Positions 1 through 8,583 of a DNA stretch of 64,000 bases are shown piece by piece. Every line of letters starts with the position of its first letter. Position 1 is the first letter of the stretch. The translations under genes were made by a program, and so were the position numbers. This stretch comes from Martinezella tropici (GTDB taxonomy: Bacteria > Pseudomonadota > Alphaproteobacteria > Rhizobiales > Rhizobiaceae), in contig NZ_QMKK01000048.1 of the NCBI RefSeq assembly GCF_003287875.1, forward strand, positions 124,001 through 188,000, in the 5' to 3' direction. Below the pieces are notes generated by a model. The model worked only from the letters and a program-made list of their open reading frames with translations. It made no database searches and was not told where the DNA came from.

Positions 1-736
1 GCACGACCTTGCCGTCGCGCAGGATCGCGATCTTGTCGCCAAGGCGCAGCGCCTCGTCGAGATCATGGGTGATGAAGACGACGGTTTTCTTCAATTCCTT
101 CTGAAGATCGAGCAGAACAGTTTGCATATCCACGCGGATCAACGGATCGAGGGCCGAATAGGCTTCGTCCATCAGCAGGATATCGGCATCGTTCGTCAAT
201 GCCCTGGCAAGCCCGACACGCTGCTGCATGCCGCCGGAAAGCTGGTTCGGATAGTGCCTCTCGAAGCCCTTGAGGCCGACGCGCTCGATCCAGTATTGGC
301 CCTTCTTCTCGCTTTCAGAACGCGGCACACCTTGGATATCCAGGCCGTAGATCGTGTTCTCGATCACCGTGCGATGTGGCAGCAGCGCGAATTTCTGGAA
401 CACCATCGCCGTCTTGTGGCGGCGGAATTCGCGCAGGTCATTTTCGTTCATCTTGCAGACGTCGACGCCGTCATAGAGCACTTCGCCGACGGTCGGCTCG
501 ATCAGCCGGTTGATATGACGGATCAGCGTCGACTTGCCCGAGCCGGAAAGGCCCATGACGACGGTGATGGCACCGGCCGGCATGTCGATGCTGATATCCT
601 GCAGGCCGAGCACATGGCCATGCGTCTCGTTGAGCTCTGCCTTGCCCAAGCCGTTCTTGACCTGGTCGACATAGTCGCGTCCGCGCGGGCCGAAGATCTT
701 GTAGAGGCTTTTTATCTGTATCGCGTGACTAGCCAT
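1..736 (-). CDS. choV: Choline/glycine betaine ABC transporter, ATP-binding subunit ChoV (partial, C-terminus beyond window)
   Basis: Reverse-strand translation begins MASHAIQIKSLYKIFGPRG and continues to the window edge, giving about 245 residues. A Walker A motif (MGLSGSGKST), a Q-loop (VFQKFALLPHRT), the ABC signature (LSGGMQQRVGLARAL) and Walker B (ADILLMDEAYSALDP) followed by the H-loop (FITHDLDEALRLG) are all present, so this is a competent ATPase of the ProV/OpuAA type. It would energise quaternary-amine uptake with ChoW and ChoX. The ATG overlaps the end of choW by 8 bases, which indicates one operon transcribed choX-choW-choV. The C-terminal part, where CBS domains may follow in this family, is outside the window. 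Assignment to choline rather than glycine betaine or proline rests on the matching ChoX-type binding protein. Confidence 0.93.
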   Translation of the reverse strand, partial: MASHAIQIKSLYKIFGPRGRDYVDQVKNGLGKAELNETHGHVLGLQDISIDMPAGAITVVMGLSGSGKSTLIRHINRLIEPTVGEVLYDGVDVCKMNENDLREFRRHKTAMVFQKFALLPHRTVIENTIYGLDIQGVPRSESEKKGQYWIERVGLKGFERHYPNQLSGGMQQRVGLARALTNDADILLMDEAYSALDPLIRVDMQTVLLDLQKELKKTVVFITHDLDEALRLGDKIAILRDGKVV

Positions 737-1640
737 GAATGACCTCCGAGTGCTTCTGGAGCCGTCTGCCATAGGCCTGGCTCGTGCGGTCGAAAATGAT
801 GGCGATGGCAACCAGGGCGAAACCGTTGAGGAACCCGACAGTGAAGAACTGATTGTTGATCGCCTGCAGCGTGTTCTTGCCAAGCCCCCCGACCCCAACC
901 ATGGAGGCGACGACGACCATGGCGAGCGACATCATGATGGTCTGGTTGATGCCTGCCATGATGGTTGGCAGCGCCAGTGGGATCTGCACGTTGAACAGTT
1001 TCTGGCGATGCGACGACCCGAAGGCGTCGGCGGCTTCCAGAACTTCCTTGTCCACGAGCCGGATGCCGAGATTGGTCAGGCGGATCATCGGCGGGACGGC
1101 ATAGATGACAACGGCGATAAGACCCGGGACTTTGCCGATGCCGAAGATGACGACGACGGGGATCAGATAAACGAAGCTCGGCATGGTCTGCATCACGTCG
1201 AGGGTCGGATTGACGATCGACTGCAGCCGGTCGGAGCGCGCCATCAGAATGCCGATCGGCAGGCCGATGACGATGGCGATGAGCGTACAGACCGTCACCA
1301 TGGCAAGCGTTACCATCGTGTCGGTCCAAAGGCCGAAGACGCCGATGAGGATCATCGAGATCGCCGTGCCTAAAACGATCTTCAGGTTACGGCTTGCGGC
1401 ATAGACGACGAGCATCATGACGACGAGCACGATGAACCAGGGCGTATTGGTAAAAGCCCATTCCAGATAATTCAGAAACCACTGCAGAGGCTGCACGACG
1501 GCATCGATGATGTTGCCGTAGGCGCGCACGGATGCGCGAAACCCGTCATCGATATTCTTGCGCGCAAGACGTATGAGCGATTCATCTATTGCCGGAAAGT
1601 TGCAGAGCACACTCGGCAGGATCGTACACTGGATAGCCAT
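729..1640 (-). CDS. choW: Choline ABC transporter permease ChoW
   Basis: A 303-residue inner-membrane permease of the ProW/OpuAB family. About residues 70-290 contain five to six hydrophobic segments, and the EAA-loop region (LEAADAFGSSHRQKLFNVQI) that docks on the ATPase is clear. A roughly 60-residue amphipathic N-terminal region precedes the first membrane span, as is common in this family. The start ATG has a good purine-rich site (AAGGGGAAA) upstream. The gene follows choX after a gap of about 250 bases containing a hairpin and overlaps choV by 8 bases. It forms the channel for choline or a related betaine delivered by ChoX. Confidence 0.93.
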   Translation of the reverse strand: MAIQCTILPSVLCNFPAIDESLIRLARKNIDDGFRASVRAYGNIIDAVVQPLQWFLNYLEWAFTNTPWFIVLVVMMLVVYAASRNLKIVLGTAISMILIGVFGLWTDTMVTLAMVTVCTLIAIVIGLPIGILMARSDRLQSIVNPTLDVMQTMPSFVYLIPVVVIFGIGKVPGLIAVVIYAVPPMIRLTNLGIRLVDKEVLEAADAFGSSHRQKLFNVQIPLALPTIMAGINQTIMMSLAMVVVASMVGVGGLGKNTLQAINNQFFTVGFLNGFALVAIAIIFDRTSQAYGRRLQKHSEVIHG

Positions 1641-1844
1641 GTATTTCCCCTTCTTGGTCCGGTTCTGTCCTGGTCCGGCGTGTGGCTTTCACGCGCAGAT
1701 GGCATTGCAGCGCTGCGACCGGTTCTTCAGGCTGCCCTTCAATTCTTACAGTATTTGCCTTCTCTGATCTGCACTCGTTGCGACCTTGCGGCGTGTCATC
1801 CCGTCAGCAATGAGAGCCGCCGCTGTCGATTCCGGCGAATACGA

Positions 1845-1876
1845 AATCGGCGGCAGGCGCTGGCCAGCCGCCGATT
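1845..1876 (-). terminator. Hairpin between choX and choW (attenuating terminator)
   Basis: A ten-base-pair perfect stem (AATCGGCGGC / GCCGCCGATT) with a 12-base loop lies 12 bases past the choX stop on the transcribed strand. The following sequence is only modestly T-rich, so it probably lets some transcripts through. Such a hairpin after the binding-protein gene is a usual way of making more binding protein than permease. Confidence 0.5.
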
Positions 1877-1887
1877 CCACGACACGA

Positions 1888-2886
1888 TTAGAGCGAAGCC
1901 TTCACCTTGGTGGCGACTTCCGGGGCGACCCACTTGGTCCACATGTCCGGATAGGTCTTGAGGAAGTACTTGGCGCCATCCTCGTTGGTACCCTGATTGT
2001 CGGTCATCCAGGCGAGAACCTTGCCGACGGTGCCGTTATCCCACTTGCGGGTCTTCATGTAATCCATGGCGACGCCCGCCTTCTCGGCAAAGGACTTGGT
2101 TACGACGGTATAGACGTCCGAAACCGGATAGGAGTTCACCTTCGGGTTGGCGCAATCCTGCTGCGACGTGCAGGCATCCCATTCCTTCTTGTCGTGTGGC
2201 ACATTGAAGCTCAGGCGAACCATCTCGTACTTGCCGAGGATGGCCGTTGGAGCCCAATAGTAGCCGAGCCAGCCGGTCTTCTTTTCGAAAGCGTTGGCGA
2301 TCGAACCGTCGAGGCCCGCGGCGGAGCCGGTATCGACCAGCGTGAAGCCGAGCTTTTCGGCACCGAGCGCCTTGTAGAGATTGGCTGTGGAGATCTGGCA
2401 GTTCCAGCCCGACGGGCAATTGTAGATCGCAGCCTTGGAAGCATCTTCCGGCGCAGGGAAGAGCTCCGGATGCTTCAGCGCGTCCTGGACGGTCTTGATA
2501 TCGGGGTGGGCGTCGGCGACGAATTTCGGAATCCACCAGCCTTCGACACCGCCATCGCTCAGGAGCGGTGCTGCTTCGATCAGGCTGCCTTCGGATACGG
2601 CCTTGTCGAGTGCAGTGCGCACGGCGTTGACCCAGAGTTCCGGAGCGACGTCCGGCTCACCCTTTTCGTTCATTGAGGTGAATGTCGGCTGCGTATCGCC
2701 GGTCACCAGCGTCACGTTGCAGCCGTAGCCGTTTTGCAGAATGATCTTGTCGACCTGGGCTGCGACGCCGGCGGATGCCCAGTTCATTTCGGCGATCGAT
2801 ACATTGCCGCATTCTGCAGCCTGCGCCGAGCCAGCCAAAGCATAGGCGCCGAATGCCAGGATGGCGGAAGCGAGTAGCTTCTTCAT
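1888..2886 (-). CDS. choX: Choline ABC transporter substrate-binding protein ChoX
   Basis: A 332-residue periplasmic binding protein of the OpuAC/ProX family. It starts MKKLLASAILAFGAYALAG and has a typical cleaved signal peptide ending near AQA. The chosen ATG has GGGAG about nine bases upstream; a 16-codon longer frame exists but would bury the signal peptide. Aromatic residues that could make a cation-pi box are frequent (for example ELWVN, WWIPKF, WLGYYW), and a Cys pair in CPSGWNCQ may form a disulfide. It heads the choXWV operon and brings choline to ChoW, feeding betaine synthesis or catabolism in rhizobia. Confidence 0.93.
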   Translation of the reverse strand: MKKLLASAILAFGAYALAGSAQAAECGNVSIAEMNWASAGVAAQVDKIILQNGYGCNVTLVTGDTQPTFTSMNEKGEPDVAPELWVNAVRTALDKAVSEGSLIEAAPLLSDGGVEGWWIPKFVADAHPDIKTVQDALKHPELFPAPEDASKAAIYNCPSGWNCQISTANLYKALGAEKLGFTLVDTGSAAGLDGSIANAFEKKTGWLGYYWAPTAILGKYEMVRLSFNVPHDKKEWDACTSQQDCANPKVNSYPVSDVYTVVTKSFAEKAGVAMDYMKTRKWDNGTVGKVLAWMTDNQGTNEDGAKYFLKTYPDMWTKWVAPEVATKVKASL

Positions 2887-3622
2887 TTGGTATTGTCTCC
2901 CAATTTTTCGTTGCGTGGCGGAAATCGACCCCAAACGCTTTCGATTTCTGTCGATCCCCTGTCAGCGTGGTCCTACCGCAACCGTTCCTACACCGCTGAC
3001 GATGCGAGCACGGTCCCCTTGCTGCCGTCGTGCATCTGGTCTTTTTGCGACCGCGGAACTTTGTCGCGGCCGGATGTTTCTTGCATCGACAGAAGGCAGC
3101 CTAAGGATTTGAATGAATAAATCAACAGCCTGCCGGCCATTCGGAGTTATCGCGTCTCTTGGAGAAGCTGATATAAGCATCTGAATTAGCCTGTTTTCTG
3201 CTATTCATGGCTGCAAAACAGGCAATGTGAGGCTTCGATGAAGCGCTTCCTTGGGTGCGGAGTTAAATGGGGCTCAAATATCGCGTCCCTGAAAGACGTT
3301 TTATGTTCAATTTGCGGCCTTTGCGATTTCTCAATGCAAAGAAGAGAATTTTCGAAAAAATTTCAGATTCACTCTAATTTAAGCACTTAATAACCCTACG
3401 GTAACGATGTCGGGTTATCAATCGAGACGTGGCGGGGGACACACCGCTGCTTCTTCGGATCAGGTATCGCGTCCCGGAGAAAGCGAACCTTGCGGTGTAT
3501 GTGCAGGGAAGCCGGCGTTTTTTGGCAAGCCGCGTTGATCTCCGGATCGCGCGGTTTTCGCGTTTCAGCCGTACCGTTTCGGGGCACCTGGCGATGCGAT
3601 CTCACGTTTCAAGTCAAAATTA
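2887..3622. other. Long intergenic region upstream of choX
   Basis: No convincing gene was found in these about 730 bases. The choX promoter and any choline-responsive operator should be in the first 200-300 bases, but no operator could be identified. From about 3290 to 3420 the sequence is clearly more AT-rich than the surroundings and contains a seven-base inverted repeat (ATAACCC at 3390-3396 with GGGTTAT at 3412-3418). Short open frames here have no ribosome binding site or coding character. Confidence 0.5.
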
Positions 3623-3651
3623 AAGCCGCCGATGCGGTCGCATGGCGGCTT
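3623..3651 (-). terminator. Rho-independent terminator of the 47-residue protein gene
   Basis: Strong two-part hairpin: AAGCCGCC pairs with GGCGGCTT, and inside it ATGCG pairs with CGCAT around a two-base loop. Read on the minus strand it is followed by TTTAATTTTG. It lies about 30 bases after the stop codon of the small gene at 3683-3826 and so marks the end of a short, separate transcript. Confidence 0.7.
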
Positions 3652-3682
3652 GATGTGCGCAGGCCCGTGGCTTGACCGGAGA

Positions 3683-3826
3683 TCAGCCGACGTTATAGGT
3701 GCGGATGAAGCCGACGGTCCCGAAGCGGGTGTCGAGCTGCTGCAGGCGGTTCTCCGGGCGGTGGGTTGGAAGCTTGCCATTCCACGCGATCTGGATGGAA
3801 TTCTGTCTGTTGAAGATGAAGAGCAT
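3683..3826 (-). CDS. Small protein of unknown function, 47 residues
   Basis: Reading leftwards from an ATG at 3826, the frame begins MLFIFNRQNSIQIAWNGKLP and ends FIRTYNVG before a TGA at 3683-3685. A perfect GGAGG stands eight bases before the ATG, and a strong terminator follows the stop, so this looks like a complete monocistronic unit although it is very short. The composition is rich in Asn, Arg and Gln with no membrane segment, signal peptide or metal motif. I do not recognise the family. It is divergent from cobQ, about 235 bases away, and there is nothing to tie it to cobalamin. Confidence 0.65.
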   Translation of the reverse strand: MLFIFNRQNSIQIAWNGKLPTHRPENRLQQLDTRFGTVGFIRTYNVG

Positions 3827-4061
3827 TGGGGTATCCTCCGAGCCGGGGCGGCCCATTTCGTTGTTTGTTTTCGCGACGGAGATAATCCTCTCCAGCGTAA
3901 CTCACAACGGATGAAATCGTCATCCAATGTCGCAAACAGAGCATATTTCGAAGTGATGCATTTTTGTATCTGGACTGCTGCTTCCAGCCGTTGAGCATAG
4001 TGGCAAAATCAAGGCGAAACTCCGCGTTTCCAGTGGCTGCAGCATATCGAGGTGGTGGGGA

Positions 4062-5516
4062 ATGACAAAGGCGATCATGCTGCAGGGAACCGGCTCCGAT
4101 GTCGGAAAAACGGTATTGGTCGCGGGGTTGTGCCGGCTGTTCGCCAACAGGGGCGTGAGGGTCCGTCCGTTCAAGCCGCAGAATATGTCCAACAATGCCG
4201 CCGTTGCCGAGGATGGCGGCGAGATAGGCCGGGCTCAATGGCTGCAATCGCTGGCGGCGCGCGTGCCGTCATCCGTTCACATGAATCCGGTGCTGTTAAA
4301 GCCGCAATCGGAGACGGGCAGCCAGATTATCGTGCAGGGCAAGGTCTGGGGGAATGCCAAGGGGCGGGATTATCAGGCGCTGAAGCCGCAGCTGCTTGGC
4401 GCGGTGCTTGAAAGTTTTGCCGCGATGCGTGCCGGAACCGATCTCGTCATCGTCGAGGGGGCCGGTTCTCCCGCCGAGATCAATCTGCGACGGGGCGATA
4501 TCGCCAATATGGGCTTTGCGACGCGGACAAACGTTCCTGTCGTACTCGTAGGGGACATCGACCGCGGCGGCGTGATCGCATCGCTGGTCGGCACCTACCA
4601 TATTCTGCCGGAAGAAGATCGCCGGATGATCCGCGGCTACATCATCAATAAGTTTCGCGGCGACGTCTCCCTGTTCGGAGAGGGCATCGAGGCGATCGGC
4701 GGCTTCACGGGCTGGCAATGCCATGGCGTCGTGCCATGGCTCAAAGCGGCCGCGCGCCTGCCGGCCGAGGATTCCGTCGTATTGGAGCGGCTGGCGCGCG
4801 GCTCCTCCGGCGCGTTGAAGGTCGCCGTGCCCGTGCTGTCGCGCATTGCCAATTTCGACGATCTCGATCCGTTGCGGGCCGAGCCCGATGTCGATCTCGT
4901 CTTTGTCCGGGCGGGTGAGCATCTGCCTACCGATGCGGGGCTTGTGGTTCTGCCGGGTTCAAAGTCCACGATCGGTGACTTGCTCGATCTGCGCGAGCAG
5001 GGATGGGACCGCGACATTGCCGCACATGTGCGTCGCGGCGGCCGCGTCATCGGCATTTGCGGCGGCTATCAGATGCTCGGCCATACCGTTTACGATCCGC
5101 TCGGCATCGAGGGATCGGTTACCGAGACGCCTGGATTGGGCCTGCTGGATATCGAGACGGAAATGGCGCCGGAAAAGACGGTGCGCAACAGCAAGGCCGT
5201 CTCCAGGGAATATGACGTGCCGTTGTCGGGCTATGAAATCCATCTCGGGGTAACGCGTGGGGCGGACTGTGAACGACCCTCGACTGTCATTGACGGCCGG
5301 CCCGATGGAGCCATATCGCCGGACGGGCGCATCATGGGCACCTATCTACATGGGCTCTTTAGCAGCGATGCCTATCGAGCAAAGCTGCTCGCGAGCTTTG
5401 GCCTTGCCGGTGAGCGCACGGATTATCGAGCAAGCGTCGATGCGGCGCTGGACGACGTTGCCGGGGAATTGGAGAGCGTGCTCGACCCTGCCTGGCTCGA
5501 CAGCCTGGTTCGATAA
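4062..5516 (+). CDS. cobQ: Cobyric acid synthase CobQ
   Basis: A 484-residue amidotransferase that amidates the b, d, e and g side chains of adenosylcobyrinic acid a,c-diamide using glutamine and ATP. The N-terminal half is the dethiobiotin-synthetase-like ATPase domain (MLQGTGSDVGKTVLVAGLCR, residues 6-25); the C-terminal half is a class I glutamine amidotransferase domain with the nucleophile Cys333 in GICGGYQMLG and the His430 in GTYLHGLF. Length and order match the family. The ATG follows a G-rich stretch (GGTGGTGGGG). No cobalamin riboswitch was found in the 235 bases upstream, so this gene seems to be controlled separately from cobP. Confidence 0.97.
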   Translation: MTKAIMLQGTGSDVGKTVLVAGLCRLFANRGVRVRPFKPQNMSNNAAVAEDGGEIGRAQWLQSLAARVPSSVHMNPVLLKPQSETGSQIIVQGKVWGNAKGRDYQALKPQLLGAVLESFAAMRAGTDLVIVEGAGSPAEINLRRGDIANMGFATRTNVPVVLVGDIDRGGVIASLVGTYHILPEEDRRMIRGYIINKFRGDVSLFGEGIEAIGGFTGWQCHGVVPWLKAAARLPAEDSVVLERLARGSSGALKVAVPVLSRIANFDDLDPLRAEPDVDLVFVRAGEHLPTDAGLVVLPGSKSTIGDLLDLREQGWDRDIAAHVRRGGRVIGICGGYQMLGHTVYDPLGIEGSVTETPGLGLLDIETEMAPEKTVRNSKAVSREYDVPLSGYEIHLGVTRGADCERPSTVIDGRPDGAISPDGRIMGTYLHGLFSSDAYRAKLLASFGLAGERTDYRASVDAALDDVAGELESVLDPAWLDSLVR

Positions 5517-5537
5517 AACTCAGGTCGGTGATCTGCT

Positions 5538-7334
5538 TCAGAGTTCGCCCGAGACTTCCCGGCGGCGGCGGTCGAGCTCCTCGCTGTAGCGGCGCAGCGT
5601 ATAGCTTTCTGTCAGCAGGCCGATTACCTTGCGTTCGATCAGATCGTTGACGACGACGAGCGCTTCACTCTTGGTCTGCTCGAACATGGCGGCCGCTTGC
5701 TTGGCGTTCATCTGCGGCTGCAGGAATTCATTGCGCAGCTGGATGAAATCGGAAAGCCCGTGTTCCTCGTCATCCTTTTCGACCGGGCTCGCATAGACGT
5801 CGGGCACGAGGACCATTCCTGCATATTTGTCGTTCTTGTCGACCAGGATGACGCGCTGGGCCGAGCCGATCGGGAAATTCTTGCGGAATTCCTCGATGCT
5901 CATGTCAATGCTGGCTGTATGCACGTCGGGGCGCATCATGCGGGCAACCGTGAGATTGCGGATCCAGCCGACGTCATGGGCGCTGCGTATGCTTTCGCCG
6001 CGCAGATGGAAGCGCCAGGTGGCGAAGGAATAGCCGAAGGTGGTGCGGACCACGAGCGAGGATGTGATGACGGCGGCCAGCACGAGGGCGGTAATCGGGA
6101 AGTCGCCGGAAATTTCCAGCGCCAGAAACGTCATCGTCAGCGGCCCGCCGATGATCGCGACGGCCAGCGAACTCATGCCGACCACGGCATAGACGGCTGG
6201 CGTCAGCGCATTGTGATCGAAATAGGGGGCGCAATAGGCGAAGATTTTGCCGAGAAGCGCACCCATGAACAGAGATGCGAAGAATAGACCACCTCTGAAG
6301 CCTGAGCCGATCGAGACAGCAGAGGCCAGCGATTTGAGGAGGAACAGCCCCACCAGGGCCCCGAACGTCACGTCCGTCGACAGGTTGAGATGCAGGGCGC
6401 CGTGTCCCGCTGACAAAACCTGCGGGGAGATCAGCGCCAGGCTCCCGACGACAAGGCCGCCGAGCGCCGGGCGGAAGGGCGGCGCGATCGAACTCTTGCG
6501 TGCGAGCTCCTCGGTCCAGGCGACGCCCTGCATGATCAGGACGCCGACGCCGGCGCAGAAGGCGCCGAGCAGAACTGCCGGCAGATAATCGGCGGGGGCG
6601 ATCGATCCGATATGGCCGATATCGATGGCAAAGTCGTCACCGGCCAGCAGCCTTGCGATCATCGTCGATATCAATGCCGAGACGACGACAGGCGTCAGCG
6701 TTAGGATCGAATAGGTGCCGATGATCAGCTCGAAGGCGTAGAAGGCGCCCGTGAGCGGCGCATTGAAGGCGGCGGCAATCGCGCCGGCGGCGCCGCAGCC
6801 GACGAGCATGCGCAGGTCCGCGCGGCGCATCTGCATCTTGTAGCCGAATTTCGAGGCGATGCCGGCGGCAAGCTGGGTATAGCCTGCCTCGAGGCCAACG
6901 GAGGCACCGAATCCATTCGAGATCAGGTTCTGCACGGCGACGAGGATACTGTCGGTGAGCGACATGCGACCGCCGTGCAGCGCATTGGCTTCGATCGGGT
7001 CGACCATCGGCTTCTTGCGTGTGCGCGATAATATATAGAGCAGGATACCGAGGATAATGCCTCCCGCGATCGGCGCGATCAGCAACACCGATTTGTCGGG
7101 AATCGCCACCGCCGCCGAACTCAGGCGCTCATAGTCGGTTATGCCGTAGATGAGGCTGTGAAGTTTGCGGGAGATGAAGCTCATCGCCGTTACGGCACAG
7201 CCGGAGGCTATTCCCACCAGCGCGCCGGCGAAAACAAGTCCCAGTTCGCCACGGCGCAGCAATGCCCTGAACCGACCGAGATCGAACAGGGCGGAGAAGA
7301 CGCCGAGGCGGCGCGGTTGGAATTTCTGCAGCAT
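5538..7334 (-). CDS. ClC-family chloride channel/antiporter with C-terminal CBS domains
   Basis: A 598-residue membrane protein. Residues about 25-440 form the ClC core with ten or more hydrophobic helices. The selectivity-filter region carries the gating glutamate in SVGLEAGYTQ, and GAAGAIAAAFNAPLTGAFYA is the conserved ClC segment after it. Residues about 455-590 are a cytoplasmic region with a pair of CBS modules (for example VILVDKNDKYAGMVLV and ALVVVNDLIERKVIGLL). It would exchange chloride, possibly for protons, across the inner membrane. It is convergent with cobQ (21-base gap), and nothing in the sequence links it to cobalamin. Confidence 0.92.
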   Translation of the reverse strand: MLQKFQPRRLGVFSALFDLGRFRALLRRGELGLVFAGALVGIASGCAVTAMSFISRKLHSLIYGITDYERLSSAAVAIPDKSVLLIAPIAGGIILGILLYILSRTRKKPMVDPIEANALHGGRMSLTDSILVAVQNLISNGFGASVGLEAGYTQLAAGIASKFGYKMQMRRADLRMLVGCGAAGAIAAAFNAPLTGAFYAFELIIGTYSILTLTPVVVSALISTMIARLLAGDDFAIDIGHIGSIAPADYLPAVLLGAFCAGVGVLIMQGVAWTEELARKSSIAPPFRPALGGLVVGSLALISPQVLSAGHGALHLNLSTDVTFGALVGLFLLKSLASAVSIGSGFRGGLFFASLFMGALLGKIFAYCAPYFDHNALTPAVYAVVGMSSLAVAIIGGPLTMTFLALEISGDFPITALVLAAVITSSLVVRTTFGYSFATWRFHLRGESIRSAHDVGWIRNLTVARMMRPDVHTASIDMSIEEFRKNFPIGSAQRVILVDKNDKYAGMVLVPDVYASPVEKDDEEHGLSDFIQLRNEFLQPQMNAKQAAAMFEQTKSEALVVVNDLIERKVIGLLTESYTLRRYSEELDRRRREVSGEL

Positions 7335-7529
7335 TGGGAACGAACGATATGTTTTTTCGAATGTGAGGGCTTACCCTCTATAGACTTCTAACATCAAAGA
7401 AATGCGGCAAAAAAGCCGCTGATTTTGCGGGAATGTCAGGTCAATTTCGCAATCGGGACGTTTGGCATCGCATCCATGCCCTTGATTGACTTGAAGTCGG
7501 TGAAAGCCTAATCATTGCCCGTATAACGA

Positions 7530-7897
7530 ATGGTTCCCGGGCGGCGATCTGCCGCATGGGATGAAAAGGGAATGTGAAGGGACGGACCCAACCCGGGCGT
7601 TCTCATCACAGCCGACCCCGCGACTGTAGAGCGGTCAGGGTCTTTCGTTCGGTTTGAAGCCGATTCCGTCGATGGTTCGCATGGGGCGAACGGGGCGGGG
7701 CAGGCGCAAATCGAAAAAGCCACTAGTGTGGCATCATGATCAACCGGGGCTGGACGCCTCTTATTCTACGAATCGTCCGCCTTTTCATGATGCATTGCCG
7801 GGAAGGCGAGAAAGATCCGCTGGCGCACGATCGGGGGCGACCGGCTTCGGTCAGCCCCCGTCGCGGCGCCTCATCCGCGAGCCAGGAGACCTGCCAT
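7530..7897 (+). promoter_or_regulatory. Cobalamin (AdoCbl) riboswitch controlling cobP-cobW-cobN-cupin-cobO
   Basis: The 3' B12 box AGCCAGGAGACCTGCC is at 7880-7895. Upstream are the other conserved blocks in order: a GGTTCCCG start at about 7532, GGGAATGTGAAGGGA, then ACAGCCGACCCCGCGACTGTA near 7600-7626, and CCGGGAAGGCGAGAAA at about 7798-7813. These are the hallmarks of the class that binds adenosylcobalamin and shuts down biosynthesis genes. The element is longer than usual because 7640-7795 hold extra sequence that can fold into its own hairpins (GCCAC/GTGGC at 7719-7732, GCATCATGA/TCATGATGC at 7731-7793). The next ribosome binding site, GGAGG at about 7948-7952, is a likely control target. 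Confidence 0.93.
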
Positions 7898-7957
7898 GCG
7901 TGCCGGGCGCAGAGCCTGTTTTGGGACGCGAGTTCCGCTGCCAGCACGGAGGTTGTC

Positions 7958-8050
7958 ATGGCGCAAGACGAGTTTTCGGCGTGTAGACGCCCGTTTCCCG
8001 GTTCCAGCGACGTGCTGCCGACCCTCGCTTCCGCACGGGGGTGGGCATAA
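7958..8050 (+). CDS. Possible 30-residue leader peptide between riboswitch and cobP
   Basis: An ATG with an excellent GGAGG five bases upstream opens a 30-codon frame beginning MAQDEFSACRRPFPGSSDVL and ending ARGWA. Its TAA is only three bases before the cobP ATG, which itself has just a G-run at a poor distance, so translation of cobP may depend on ribosomes finishing this frame. No known family. It may be a real small protein, a coupling leader whose ribosome binding site is what the riboswitch masks, or a chance frame. Confidence 0.4.
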   Translation: MAQDEFSACRRPFPGSSDVLPTLASARGWA

Positions 8051-8053
8051 CGC

Positions 8054-8578
8054 ATGTCGGCTTCGATTTCCCAAGCGATCTTCGTCCTCGGTGGTGCGCG
8101 TTCCGGCAAATCCAGGTTTGCCGAATCTCTGGTGTCGGATACCGGTCTCGAACGTCACTATGTGGCGACAGGGCAGGCGTGGGACGACGAGATGCGCGAA
8201 CGCATCGCCAAGCATCGGGCCGACCGCGGCGATCTATGGCAGACGCATGAGGAGCCGATCGATCTCGTCGGGCAGCTCGCGGCTATCGACGCGGAGAGGC
8301 GGGCGGTGCTTATCGACTGCCTGACGCTCTGGGTAACCAATCTGATGATGGCCGAGCGTGACATGGCGGCGGAATTTGCCGCTCTCACTGCATTTCTGCC
8401 AACTGCGCGATCAAGGCTCGTTCTCGTCTCCAATGAGGTAGGCCTGGGAATCGTGCCGGAAAATCGCATGGCGCGCGAATTTCGCGACCATGCCGGCCGT
8501 CTGCACCAGATGGTCGCGGCGGCGAGTGCCGAAGTTTATTTTATCGCAGCGGGCCTGCCGCTGAAAATGAAGGGTTGA
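8054..8578 (+). CDS. cobP: Adenosylcobinamide kinase / adenosylcobinamide-phosphate guanylyltransferase CobP
   Basis: A 174-residue bifunctional enzyme (CobU in enteric nomenclature) that phosphorylates adenosylcobinamide and then transfers GMP to give adenosyl-GDP-cobinamide for CobS. The P-loop GGARSGKS is at residues 13-20. His54 in IAKHRADRG is the expected guanylylation residue, and the family motif SNEVGLGIVPENRMARE follows. Length is normal. It is the first recognised gene after the riboswitch and is followed by cobW after five bases. Confidence 0.96.
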   Translation: MSASISQAIFVLGGARSGKSRFAESLVSDTGLERHYVATGQAWDDEMRERIAKHRADRGDLWQTHEEPIDLVGQLAAIDAERRAVLIDCLTLWVTNLMMAERDMAAEFAALTAFLPTARSRLVLVSNEVGLGIVPENRMAREFRDHAGRLHQMVAAASAEVYFIAAGLPLKMKG

Positions 8579-8583
8579 TCCAT

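Noticed and set aside
3429..3623. Possible coding frames in the choX-upstream gap
   Set aside because: No ribosome binding site, no recognisable protein features and composition unlike genes around it.
8575..8583. TTG as the cobW start
   Set aside because: The ATG three codons later has a better spaced ribosome binding site and fits the family N-terminus.
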